A stretch of 64,000 nt of DNA from Christensenella sp. (lineage in GTDB: Bacteria; Bacillota; Clostridia; Christensenellales; UBA3700): NCBI GenBank assembly GCA_022784465.1, contig JALFUR010000006.1, positions 30,921-94,920 of the forward strand, given 5' to 3'. Below are positions 29,343 through 38,378 of this stretch, piece by piece; within the stretch, counting starts at the first letter, position 1; every line of letters starts with the position of its first letter. Both the position numbers and the translations under genes were made by a program. The notes under the pieces are model-generated. The model was not told where the DNA came from. It did not search any database and saw only the letters and a list, made by a program, of their open reading frames with translations.

Positions 29343-30650
29343 TTACTTAAATAATTCTCTTATTTTATCTTCATTAAGGTTTGAACCAATTACACATAGT
29401 CTTCCTGTATAATCTGGATCACCTTTTCTAATTTCATATTCGTCTACAGTTAAATCAAAATAAAACCATGTTTCTTCTCCCTTTAAAATACCCTTAGCTC
29501 TAAGAATTGTTCCATAGCCATTGTCTTCTTTAGATAAAGTCTCAAGAATTTCTTTTAAATGGTCTTCTGTAAACACTTTTGTTGTTTCAATACCGATTGA
29601 AGTAAAGACCTCATCTGCATCATGACCGTGATGGTGATGATGATGGTGATGATGTTCGTGATCTTCGTCCTCTTCATCGTCATCGTGGTGATGATGTCCG
29701 CAGCAACACTCTCCATCCTCGTCATGGTGATGGTGATGATGTTCGTGTTCTTCTTCCTCTTCGTCGTCATCGTGGTGATGATGCCCGCAGCAACATTCTC
29801 CATCCTCGTCATGGTGATGGTGATGTTCGTGCTCTTCGTCCTCTTCGTCGTCATCGTGGTGATGATGTCCACAGCAACATTCTCCATCCTCGTCATGGTG
29901 ATGGTGATGATGCTCATGTTCGTGCTCTTCGTCCTCTTCGTCGTCATCGTGATGATGATGTCCGCAGCAACATTCTCCATCCTCGTCATGGTGATGGTGA
30001 TGATGCTCATGTTCTTCACTGTTAAATTCTAGATTTAACTCTTGAGCAAGATCTCTATGATTTCCTTCCATTACTTTTAATATCTCTTCTGCAGATAATA
30101 AAGAAATAGGTGTTGTAATAATTCTTGCATGAGGATTAATCTTCTTTATTTCCTCTACAACAGTTTCCATTTTATCTGAAGTCATTTTATCTGCTCTTGA
30201 AACAATAACTGTTGTAGCAGCTTCTATTTGATTGTTGAAAAACTCTCCAAAGTTTTTGATATACATTTTGCATTTAATTCCATCAACAACAGTTGTTAAA
30301 GAATTAATTGTCAAATCTAACGATTTTTGAGCCTTTTGTATAGCAACGATTATGTCTGATAATTTGCCAACACCAGATGGTTCAATAATAATTCTTTCTG
30401 GACTATATTTTGTAATTAATTCCCCAAGAGACTTTTCAAAATCTCCAACTAATGAACAACAAATACATCCTGAATTGATTTCTTTAATTTCAATTCCAGA
30501 ATCCTTCAAGAAAGAGCCATCTACTCCAATCTCACCAAACTCGTTTTCTATTAAAACTGTCTTATCTTTTATAGTTTCACTAAGCAACTTTTTAATTAAT
30601 GTTGTTTTTCCAGAACCTAAAAAACCTGAAATTACATCAACTTTAACCAT
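29343..30650 (-). CDS. CobW/COG0523 G3E GTPase with extended His/Cys/Asp-rich repeat insert
   Basis: I start at 30650 (MVKVDVISGFLGSG), six bases after GAGGTG; the track start is 15 bp earlier. About 435 residues contain the P-loop GFLGSGKTTLIKKL, the metal-binding NSGCICCSLVGD (CxCC) and a C-terminal CobW domain (VFTSIGIETTKVF onward). Between the GTPase and CobW domains lie about 130 residues made of four near-identical blocks of His, Asp, Glu and a CCC triplet. COG0523 proteins load or store metals, often zinc. The insert would add great metal-binding capacity. It neighbours the zinc/cadmium export genes. Confidence 0.9.
   Translation of the reverse strand: MVKVDVISGFLGSGKTTLIKKLLSETIKDKTVLIENEFGEIGVDGSFLKDSGIEIKEINSGCICCSLVGDFEKSLGELITKYSPERIIIEPSGVGKLSDIIVAIQKAQKSLDLTINSLTTVVDGIKCKMYIKNFGEFFNNQIEAATTVIVSRADKMTSDKMETVVEEIKKINPHARIITTPISLLSAEEILKVMEGNHRDLAQELNLEFNSEEHEHHHHHHDEDGECCCGHHHHDDDEEDEEHEHEHHHHHHDEDGECCCGHHHHDDDEEDEEHEHHHHHDEDGECCCGHHHHDDDEEEEEHEHHHHHHDEDGECCCGHHHHDDDEEDEDHEHHHHHHHHHGHDADEVFTSIGIETTKVFTEDHLKEILETLSKEDNGYGTILRAKGILKGEETWFYFDLTVDEYEIRKGDPDYTGRLCVIGSNLNEDKIRELFK
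29626..30015 (-). repeat. Four tandem in-frame repeats encoding His/Asp/Cys-rich metal-binding blocks
   Basis: Units of about 84-96 bp, each encoding a run like HHHHHHDEDGECCCGHHHH followed by DDDEEDEE and HEH. Copy lengths differ by a few codons in the His and Glu runs, a sign of slippage or unequal recombination. Long shadow ORFs in other frames here are by-products of the low-complexity sequence. Confidence 0.92.
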
Positions 30651-30771
30651 TTTTTCACCTCGCATTTAAATCATATAGTATTTTAGACCTTTTTTTTGTC
30701 TTTTACAACTTTTAATAATAAATATATATTCTTGCTAATATTCTATTTCTATTGATATACTTGTTCATGCT

Positions 30772-31461
30772 ATGAAAATAAAAAACATTTTTAAATCATT
30801 ATCTATTTTTGAGATTTGCTTGTGGTCAATATCTAGCCTAGTAATAATTATATCATCAATAGTTACTAAAGGTGATATTTTCGCAACTATAACGTCTCTT
30901 ATTGGAGCAGCTTCTCTAATCTTCATAGCGAAAGGTTATCCGCTTGGACAAATCTTGGGAATAGCTTTCATGATTATGTATTCATACATTTCATATAAGT
31001 CAAAATATTACGGCGAATTAATATGCTCTCTTCTTTTAAGCCTGCCAATGGCTGTATATACTTTAATAGTTTGGCTTAAGCATCCTTTTGATAAAAAAAC
31101 TTCTCAAGTACAAGTTGGCAAAAGCGAAAAAAAATCAATACTTGTTATTGTTTTTTTAGCTATTTCTTTTTCTATAATATGTTATTTTATTCTAAAAATA
31201 TTTAACACTCCAAATATATTTGTTAGCACATTATCTATCACAACCAGTTTCATTGCCGTATCGTTTATGGCAATAAGATCACCTTATTATGCAATAGGTT
31301 ATGCCCTAAATGATATTGTTCTTATTGTTCTATGGTCAATGGAAACAATAACCAATATTATGTGCTTGCCTGTTCTAATAAACTTTATTGTGTTTTTAGC
31401 AAATGATATTTATGGATTTTTTAACTGGATTAAAATTAGAAAAAACCAAACTAATCTGTAA
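30772..31461 (+). CDS. pnuC: PnuC-family nicotinamide riboside transporter
   Basis: A 229-residue membrane protein with about seven to eight hydrophobic segments. The pattern SLIGAASLIFIAKGYPLGQILG and ending NDIYGFFNWIKI are typical of PnuC (the N-D-x-Y-G-x-x-N-W motif is near diagnostic). It imports nicotinamide riboside by facilitated diffusion for NAD synthesis. It stands alone with no NAD genes around. Its last 11 bases overlap the convergent ybaK gene. Confidence 0.9.
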   Translation: MKIKNIFKSLSIFEICLWSISSLVIIISSIVTKGDIFATITSLIGAASLIFIAKGYPLGQILGIAFMIMYSYISYKSKYYGELICSLLLSLPMAVYTLIVWLKHPFDKKTSQVQVGKSEKKSILVIVFLAISFSIICYFILKIFNTPNIFVSTLSITTSFIAVSFMAIRSPYYAIGYALNDIVLIVLWSMETITNIMCLPVLINFIVFLANDIYGFFNWIKIRKNQTNL

Positions 31462-31912
31462 TGTCTTCAAAGCCTGCCTTGACATATAAACAAAGGTCAT
31501 TTGGATTTAATTCTATCTGAACTCCTACTTTGCCTGCAGAAACACATATCGTATCAAATAGCATCGCTGTTTCATCGATTACTGTTTTGAATTGTTTTTT
31601 CATTCCAATTGGAGAACATCCGCCGTGTATATATCCCGTTAATGGCAATAATTCTTTTTGATGAATCATCGCTATTGATTTTACCCCAACAGCCTTTGCT
31701 GCTTTTTTCAAATTTAAGCTGTTACATACCGGAACACAAAACACAAAGTGCTCATTTGTGTTTGCTATTGTAACAAGCGTTTTAAATACCTGATGGGGAT
31801 CTTGATTTAAAAGTTGTGCCACCTTCTCTCCATCAGTAGTGTTATTGTCATATTCGTGAATATTATATTTAATTTTCGCTACATCAAGTAGCCTTGTAAC
31901 ATTTGTTTTCAT
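31451..31912 (-). CDS. ybaK: Cys-tRNA(Pro)/Cys-tRNA(Cys) deacylase, YbaK/EbsC family
   Basis: The 153-residue protein has the full YbaK-like fold. Motifs include KTLVTIANTNEHFVFCVPVC, the family Lys in NLKKAAKAVG, and TGYIHGGCSPIGMKK (G-x-x-P-x-G). It hydrolyses mischarged Cys-tRNA(Pro) in trans. Length is typical. It overlaps pnuC tail to tail by 11 bp. Confidence 0.93.
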   Translation of the reverse strand: MKTNVTRLLDVAKIKYNIHEYDNNTTDGEKVAQLLNQDPHQVFKTLVTIANTNEHFVFCVPVCNSLNLKKAAKAVGVKSIAMIHQKELLPLTGYIHGGCSPIGMKKQFKTVIDETAMLFDTICVSAGKVGVQIELNPNDLCLYVKAGFEDITD

Positions 31913-31952
31913 TGCTTAATTTCTCTACCATTGCTGTATAATGTATATATAT

Positions 31953-32450
31953 ATGATAACACATTGCTCTCACTTACTAAAACCAATAATAAACAAAGAA
32001 TCTCAAATATTAATATTAGGTTCTTTCCCTTCTGTTATGTCTAGAAAAAGTTTCTATTATGGACACAAAAGCAATAGATTTTGGAAAGTGTTAGAAGCTA
32101 TTTTAAATATTGAATTGTACTCAAAATCTCCAAATGAAAAAGCAAAAATTTTATTAGATAATAAAATTGCTTTATATGATGTAATTGAAGAATGCGATAT
32201 TTCATTATCTAGTGATTCTTCAATTAAAAATGTCACTCCCGCTCCCTTGCAAGAGCTAATAAGCTCGGCAAACATTAAACTAATACTCTTAAATGGAAAG
32301 AAAGCAACTTCGCTATTTTACAAATTCTTTCCAGATATTACATTAAATGTTATATCGCTTCCATCTACAAGTTCAGCAAACGCGGCTTGTTCATTAGATA
32401 ATTTGATAAAAAAATGGAGAGATGCGCTCTCTCCATATATAGTCAAATAA
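31953..32450 (+). CDS. DNA-deoxyinosine glycosylase (uracil-DNA glycosylase superfamily)
   Basis: About 165 residues. ILILGSFPSVMSRKSFYYGHKSNRFWKVL is the motif of the hypoxanthine/deoxyinosine glycosylase family (G-S-F-P-S with Y-Y-G-H-x-x-N-x-F-W), which removes deaminated adenine from DNA. C-terminal LPSTSSANAA matches the second catalytic loop. I use the ATG at 31953 because TATAAT at 31935-31940 is too close for the first ATG to be used easily. The coding end overlaps a terminator serving the opposite strand. Confidence 0.87.
   Translation: MITHCSHLLKPIINKESQILILGSFPSVMSRKSFYYGHKSNRFWKVLEAILNIELYSKSPNEKAKILLDNKIALYDVIEECDISLSSDSSIKNVTPAPLQELISSANIKLILLNGKKATSLFYKFFPDITLNVISLPSTSSANAACSLDNLIKKWRDALSPYIVK
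32408..32436 (-). terminator. Terminator of the PurF-like gene, embedded in the glycosylase coding sequence
   Basis: On minus, GGAGAGA-gcgca-TCTCTCC followed by ATTTTTTTATC, 21 bases beyond the stop at 32457. It lies inside the last codons of the convergent glycosylase gene. Confidence 0.8.
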
Positions 32451-32456
32451 TATTGA

Positions 32457-33863
32457 TTATTCTTCGCCGGTCCAACAATAAGTGCATAATTTGTCTGGAT
32501 CAATCTCGCATGCTTTTTTAAGATCATCTAATCTATTGAACCCTAAAGATGTAAAGTTTAATTCTTTGCATATGCCATCAACCATAGCTTTGTATTTTGC
32601 TCCATCTGGGTCAACATATTGTTTTACTTCTTCTCTTGTTGCATCTTTTCCTTCCAATTTATTAATTACTCTTCTAGCAACAAGTTCATTCTCCGAAGTA
32701 GATCTTGAGAAATTTAAATATTTGCATCCAAAAAGAAGCGGTGGACAAGCTGCACGTATATGAACTTCTTTAGCTCCGCTTTTATATAAAAATTCTGTTG
32801 TTTCTCTCATTTGAGTTCCTCTAACAATTGAATCGTCTATTAAAAGCAATCTCTTTCCTTTAATTAAATCATGTACAGGAACTAGCTTCATTTTAGCTAT
32901 AAGATTTCTCATGCTTTGAACTGGTGGCATAAAACTTCTTGGCCATGTTGGCGTATATTTTATAAATGGACGTTGAAATGGAACTCCTGATTCATTAGCA
33001 TAACCAACAGCATGCGCAATTCCCGAATCTGGAACACCTGCAACTGAATCTACCTCTACATTATCTCTTTGTGCCATATAGCGGCCACAGTTACATCTCA
33101 TTTTTTCAACACTTAATCCTTCATACGATGTTGGTGGATATCCATAATAAACCCATAAGAATGTACATATTTTCATTTTATTGCCAGGCTTAACTAGTGT
33201 AGTTACTTTTTCATTATCTACAACACATATTTCTCCTGGTCCTAATTCTTTATATTGAGAAAATCCTAAATTTAAAAAAGCAAAAGATTCAAAGGATAAA
33301 CAATAACCATCTTCTCTTTTACCTACAACAATAGGAGTTCTTCCATATTTATCTCTAGCAGCATAAATTCCTTTTTCATTTAATATAAGTAAACTCAAAG
33401 AGCCCTCAACTGAGTCTAAAGCATACTTAATACCGTCAATTAGGTTTTCTTTTTGATTTATAAGCGATGCTACTAATTCTGTAGGATTTACATCACCACC
33501 ACTCATTTCTAAGAAATGAGAATGGCCATTTTTAAATAATTCCTCTTCAAGCTCTTTTGCGTTATTAATCTTGCTAACAGTCGTTATTGCATATGTTCCA
33601 TGATGAGATTTTATTAATAATGGCTGTGGTTCATAATCTGATATACAACCAATCGCCATGTTGCCATGCATTTTCTCTATATCTTTTTGGAATTTTGATC
33701 TAAAAGGTGCTGTCTCAATATTATGGATGGCTCTATTGAAAGATTTGCCATCATATATTGCAATACCTGCTCTTCTTGTTCCTAAATGCGAATGGTAATC
33801 TGTTCCAAAAAATACATCATTAAAACAATCTTCTTTTGTTGCTACACCAAAAATGCCGCTCAT
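32457..33863 (-). CDS. PurF paralog lacking the catalytic N-terminal Cys
   Basis: The 468-residue protein aligns with amidophosphoribosyltransferase over its full length. It starts MSGIFGVATKEDC where PurF has CGIFG: Ser replaces the nucleophile and there is no propeptide. The PRPP loop is retained (LLLIDDSIVRGTQMRET, about 319-335), as are cluster-type cysteines (MKICTFLWVYYG, FGCKYLNFSRS, LCTYCWTGEE). Such paralogs occur in Clostridia and Bacteroidetes. Glutaminase activity is unlikely; the PRTase half may use free ammonia or another amine, or act as a regulator. A true PurF is at 24356. It is preceded by GGAG and followed by its own terminator. Confidence 0.83.
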   Translation of the reverse strand: MSGIFGVATKEDCFNDVFFGTDYHSHLGTRRAGIAIYDGKSFNRAIHNIETAPFRSKFQKDIEKMHGNMAIGCISDYEPQPLLIKSHHGTYAITTVSKINNAKELEEELFKNGHSHFLEMSGGDVNPTELVASLINQKENLIDGIKYALDSVEGSLSLLILNEKGIYAARDKYGRTPIVVGKREDGYCLSFESFAFLNLGFSQYKELGPGEICVVDNEKVTTLVKPGNKMKICTFLWVYYGYPPTSYEGLSVEKMRCNCGRYMAQRDNVEVDSVAGVPDSGIAHAVGYANESGVPFQRPFIKYTPTWPRSFMPPVQSMRNLIAKMKLVPVHDLIKGKRLLLIDDSIVRGTQMRETTEFLYKSGAKEVHIRAACPPLLFGCKYLNFSRSTSENELVARRVINKLEGKDATREEVKQYVDPDGAKYKAMVDGICKELNFTSLGFNRLDDLKKACEIDPDKLCTYCWTGEE

Positions 33864-33957
33864 AAAAAACTCCTTTTGTCTATGTATGCATATAATAGCA
33901 CAATTATACTTTTTGCATAACCAAATTAATATATATTTTCTTAATTTATTTACATAT

Positions 33958-33999
33958 AAAATAAACGCCCAAAGTTTTTTTATCTTGGGCGTTTATGTT
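33958..33999 (-). terminator. Intrinsic terminator after the metallophosphoesterase gene
   Basis: On minus, ATAAACGCCCAAG...CTTTGGGCGTTTAT followed by TTTTATATG, immediately after the stop at 34003. Confidence 0.82.
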
Positions 34000-34002
34000 T
34001 TA

Positions 34003-37000
34003 TTATTCTTGTTTGTCTACCAACTCAACTGATTCGTTTTGAGATTCTTCCTTATCGCTAGTTTTATCTTCAATTGTGTCGCTTTGAAGTATTACTTGCT
34101 CAGGAGTAAGTTTTTTCTTCTTTTGAACAAAATATATTGCTAATCCAACTCCTACAGCCACTACAACACATGCTGCTGTTATGACAATCCACCAATATTT
34201 AAATCCACCATCTAAATACTTTTTATACTCTTCTATAGTCATAAGCGAATCTGTATCTTTATTATAAGCGTATGTACTTACAACAATAGCCCCATTATCA
34301 TTAAATGATATGTTTGTCATCATAGGAGCATTAATTTGACTATAAATAGTATAATCATCATTTAACAAAGCTTCTGTTTCTGCAACTTGTCTATATTCAT
34401 AGTATTTGTCAGAAATTGTTCCTAAAGTCATATAGACAACTCCGCCCTCATTGTTAGATATTGTGAAAGCATTATCCTTATTAGATAAATCTTTAACTAC
34501 TTTTCCATTTGCATCAATAACTTGAGTTGTATTATAAACATGGTCATGTCCTTGAAGAACTAAATCTACACCATATTCAGCAAATATTGGAGTTAATTGT
34601 TTTTTCATTGCAATTACTTCTTTATCTGACACATGAGATCCAACTGAATACAATCCTTTATGCATTGCTACAACAATATTTGTTATATTAGTATTCTCAT
34701 TTGCAGCTTGTAAATCTTCTTTTAACCATGTTAATTGTTTATCTGCTAAACCTGTTTTATAATCATTTGTGTTTAGTACAACAAAATGAGTTTTACCATA
34801 ATTAAAGCTATAATATACACCTGTATCTGTTTTTTGAGATGAAGCATTTCCAAGATTACCAAAGTTATAATATGCAGCTAAAGCACCAGATGAAGCTTCA
34901 TGATTTCCTGCAGCGATAACTGTAGTTGTGTTTCCTAAAATAGTAGAAAGTTTATTTTGAGCATAACTCCATTGTTTGATATTTGATCCACTATCTGTAA
35001 CATCTCCACAATTTATTATAAAATCGTAACTAAATGTATCAGCGCTAGCTTGCAATGCTTTTTTAGCAAGTTCATATGATGATTCTATTGTTCCTTGTAA
35101 ATCTGAGATTGCTAAAAGTGTAAAGTCATTTGATTCACCTTCTTTGATTGCTGTTTTAAATGAATATGCCTTACCTTTTTCCCAATCCTCAATATAATCT
35201 TGCAAGCAATATTCGTCACCTTTATATGTACCATATACTTTAAATTCGTATTCAGTGTTTGCTTCTAAGTTAGTCAAAAAGACTTCATGAACATTAGCAA
35301 GTTTTACAGAAGAAGTAACATTATGTCTTTCTCTATCTATAAAGAATTGCTCCTCTGTTGTATATACAATATCTTTCTTTTTGTCAACACTGAAACTATC
35401 TGCTGTAACGGTAACTGGTTTATATTGAGTAGCAGTTTTTGTTGCAAATAATCCTAAATCAATTAGTGGTATTTCCACTATTTGTCTCGTCGTAGTAACT
35501 GTTGCTTCAATCCACTGTGTTTCTCCAACTTTTCTATAAAGCAATTTTCCACCAACTTTATAATCTGTATACCACTTAAAGTTTTGAGAAGAAGCTGCAT
35601 CATCACCAAATGTTGATGTAAATATTGAAGGAAGTCTTCCATCTTTAAATGTTGGTGGATTTAATTCTATAGATAAAGCCTTGCCATTATATGTATAAGA
35701 AGAATCGTAGCCTTCAACATCAGGAATAATCGCAGTTCCAACCCAATCTGACTCTTCTATTCCGCTAGATTTATACAAAATAATCTTTCCATCATTATAT
35801 TCATCAATTGAGAATGACATAATTGCTTCAGCAAGCAAGCCGCCTATTCCTGTATAAAAACTATCCGTCAAGTACTTATCCAAAAAATCATCCGCCCAAT
35901 TAATTACGCCTACATTCAATACTTCATTAATCATATCTGTAATCGTAGAAGATAGCTTTAATAAAGGTAGAACTATTTTTAAAATCTTTGCATCTGAACG
36001 CAACAAACTATTAATTGTTAGCTTTCCGCCATTATTTACAGGATGAGTAGGATCTGTATCTGGAATCAATAATGACACTAAAGCAATAAAATTATTTCTC
36101 TTTTCTGTATCTTCGCTATAAACCAAAGAAGACACATTAAACTCATGAGTAAACAATTGCTTTAAAATTGAATTGTCTGCATAGAATAATGGGTCTAATA
36201 AATCGCTAAACAATTGCCTTACTAAAGTTCCATCTTCCATCATACTTATCATCTTTTGAGCAGCTCTGCCTCTTGTTGTATTTAAATCATAAGTAGATCC
36301 TTCTTCTCCAGCAAGATGAGATGTATATGCCCATAATACCATTTGTTCTAATGTATATGACTCTCCATCTTCTTGATATATAACCATATTCAAAGACTCG
36401 CCTTCTTTATCTAATAAATTCATTACATAATCAGCCAAGTTTTCTCCACTAACACCATCAATATTGAAATCAAAATCGTAGAAAATTTCATGAATAAGAA
36501 TTGGAGCTAAATCTTTTATTGAGTTGATTGGCTTAACTAAAGATGTAATTGAAGACAAATCCAAATTAGCAACTAAATCATTTAATGTATCTACCAATTT
36601 TTCATTTAATAATCCACCTAACATTCTATCTACAATATTATAGAAAATGTCTTCTCTTGTGGCTTTGTTTAAATATAAAATGTTTTGGAACAAATACAAA
36701 GAAGCATCGTTTGCAGATGGATCATCTATTTTCAATCCTTTAACCCCTTCTAACGATTCTAGTTTAACAACCAATGATTCAACAATTTCGTTTACTGTGT
36801 CTGATTCTAAATATCTAGACACCTTTGTAAATCTAGAAGGATTTCCTACAGAAATAACGCTTCCTGTTTCAAAATCTTGAAGGATATTTCCCTCATATGA
36901 TATAAATTGAGCTCTATCTGTTGAATGCATATGTCCAGTAAAGCCATATCTAATTCCCAATTCATCTGTAAGGAATGATGCAGCATCTTGCCAGTTATAT

Positions 37001-38100
37001 ACCACAAAGTCTTTTGTAAAGTTCTCTTCTAAAGAATAATGAGGAACAAAATTATGATGGGCAACAGCAATAGTAGTATCCTTTGCTGCTATGCTTGTAG
37101 CTGCAACAGTTTTCATCCATTGTTGAACTGCTACTCCTACTCTTCCTCCAGTCAATTCTTCATAGTATGAATATGTATTATTTAAAGTGTTATGTTTTCC
37201 TTCAGGATAATCTTCTAAAATGTATTCTCTTTCTGTAGTATCAAAACATGCAAACGAGTAGTTATTATCTGCTTGAACAAAATATGATAAGCATCCTTGT
37301 CGTCTATCATATCTATTAGGATACCAATCTGCACCTAGAGTATCTTTATAATAACTAATTGTTAAATTATCAGCATTATTTGAAGCATGATATTGAGTTG
37401 TAAAAGCATATTCTGCACTTGCTTGATCATCATAATATGACATCATGTGAGAGCCTATTGCTGTAGATCTAAGTTCAGCTTCTGTTAAATCAGGATAACC
37501 TAATCCGTGATAAATGATAGCAAAAGCTTCAGCAGTTGTAATATTATCAGCTATCTTAATTTCATCTCCAGCTTTATACGATACGCCATCGATAACACAA
37601 TCACTATCAGCATAATATGATGCTCTTGAGTTATATAAATCATGGTTACCAGGAACAACTAAGACCTGAAAGTTTGGTTTTCCATTTGCTCTAATTTTCT
37701 CTTGCATCCATCTTAAAGCATTTGCAACATCATAATGACCTAACAATTCTCCATTTGATGTGATATCTCCACTAACCAATAAATAATCAGGGCTTTCTTT
37801 TATAATCCCTTGAATTGTTTCTGCAAACAAAGAAGTTGACTCATGTTTCATTTGTGTTGCTGATTGCATATCTGAATAAAACTCTGTATTTTTGTAATCT
37901 GCAGAATTTGGATCTCCGTGATAACAAGAAGCAAACGAATAATAGTGCAAATCTGTTATGTGAGCAATTTCTATTTCGCCAACCTTTACACTTTCTGCCT
38001 CTACACTTGTAGCAATTGAAACAAGAAAAACTGCTATTGTAAGCAATATTAGTAATAATGTTACAAACAGCGTTGCCTTATTTTGTTTTATTAAATTCAT
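34003..38100 (-). CDS. Large membrane-anchored protein with two metallophosphoesterase domains
   Basis: I start at 38100 (MNLIKQNKATLF) with GGAG eight bases upstream; about 1365 residues. An N-terminal hydrophobic segment (about 8-30) is signal or anchor. The first calcineurin-like domain follows (about 40-400; HITDLHYYSF, VSGDITSNGE, VPGNHDLYN, GHMHS). A long middle region of unknown fold comes next. A fibronectin/purple-acid-phosphatase-like segment (LTNLEANTEYEFKVYG, about 950) leads into a second phosphoesterase (about 990-1240; ISDLQGTIES, NCGDVTDSGS, AAGNHEAS, GHDHVYN). A C-terminal TM (WWIVITAACVVVAVGVGLAI) and Lys-rich tail end the protein. No LPxTG is seen. It is probably an extracytoplasmic phosphatase or nucleotidase; the substrate is unknown. 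Confidence 0.88.
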   Translation of the reverse strand: MNLIKQNKATLFVTLLLILLTIAVFLVSIATSVEAESVKVGEIEIAHITDLHYYSFASCYHGDPNSADYKNTEFYSDMQSATQMKHESTSLFAETIQGIIKESPDYLLVSGDITSNGELLGHYDVANALRWMQEKIRANGKPNFQVLVVPGNHDLYNSRASYYADSDCVIDGVSYKAGDEIKIADNITTAEAFAIIYHGLGYPDLTEAELRSTAIGSHMMSYYDDQASAEYAFTTQYHASNNADNLTISYYKDTLGADWYPNRYDRRQGCLSYFVQADNNYSFACFDTTEREYILEDYPEGKHNTLNNTYSYYEELTGGRVGVAVQQWMKTVAATSIAAKDTTIAVAHHNFVPHYSLEENFTKDFVVYNWQDAASFLTDELGIRYGFTGHMHSTDRAQFISYEGNILQDFETGSVISVGNPSRFTKVSRYLESDTVNEIVESLVVKLESLEGVKGLKIDDPSANDASLYLFQNILYLNKATREDIFYNIVDRMLGGLLNEKLVDTLNDLVANLDLSSITSLVKPINSIKDLAPILIHEIFYDFDFNIDGVSGENLADYVMNLLDKEGESLNMVIYQEDGESYTLEQMVLWAYTSHLAGEEGSTYDLNTTRGRAAQKMISMMEDGTLVRQLFSDLLDPLFYADNSILKQLFTHEFNVSSLVYSEDTEKRNNFIALVSLLIPDTDPTHPVNNGGKLTINSLLRSDAKILKIVLPLLKLSSTITDMINEVLNVGVINWADDFLDKYLTDSFYTGIGGLLAEAIMSFSIDEYNDGKIILYKSSGIEESDWVGTAIIPDVEGYDSSYTYNGKALSIELNPPTFKDGRLPSIFTSTFGDDAASSQNFKWYTDYKVGGKLLYRKVGETQWIEATVTTTRQIVEIPLIDLGLFATKTATQYKPVTVTADSFSVDKKKDIVYTTEEQFFIDRERHNVTSSVKLANVHEVFLTNLEANTEYEFKVYGTYKGDEYCLQDYIEDWEKGKAYSFKTAIKEGESNDFTLLAISDLQGTIESSYELAKKALQASADTFSYDFIINCGDVTDSGSNIKQWSYAQNKLSTILGNTTTVIAAGNHEASSGALAAYYNFGNLGNASSQKTDTGVYYSFNYGKTHFVVLNTNDYKTGLADKQLTWLKEDLQAANENTNITNIVVAMHKGLYSVGSHVSDKEVIAMKKQLTPIFAEYGVDLVLQGHDHVYNTTQVIDANGKVVKDLSNKDNAFTISNNEGGVVYMTLGTISDKYYEYRQVAETEALLNDDYTIYSQINAPMMTNISFNDNGAIVVSTYAYNKDTDSLMTIEEYKKYLDGGFKYWWIVITAACVVVAVGVGLAIYFVQKKKKLTPEQVILQSDTIEDKTSDKEESQNESVELVDKQE

Positions 38101-38378
38101 ATTTTTTCTCCAAAAAGTCATTATTAATAAATTGTATTTATAATTGTTAAATAGAATAAACTTTATTTATAATATAAATATTTACTAACACAATCATAAT
38201 ATAATGACTCAAATCTTTTTTTCAAGTTAGATTTTAAAATAATTGCTTATTTTCCTAAAAATATACACTTTCATTATATGAAAATATAATTCATTACAAT
38301 TCCTTTACAATTCTATATTTGACAAAATTCGACAAAGAGAATTAAGATAAACTTATCTACGACAAATACTAAGGTGGT

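Noticed and set aside
29626-30015. Possible CRISPR array
   Set aside because: The repeats are in-frame coding units without unique spacers, and there are no cas genes in the window.
29555-30032. Long Met/Thr/Ile- and Val/Met-rich ORFs on both strands across the His repeats
   Set aside because: They are other frames of the CAT/GAT-rich tandem repeat of the CobW gene, with no ribosome-binding site or family match.
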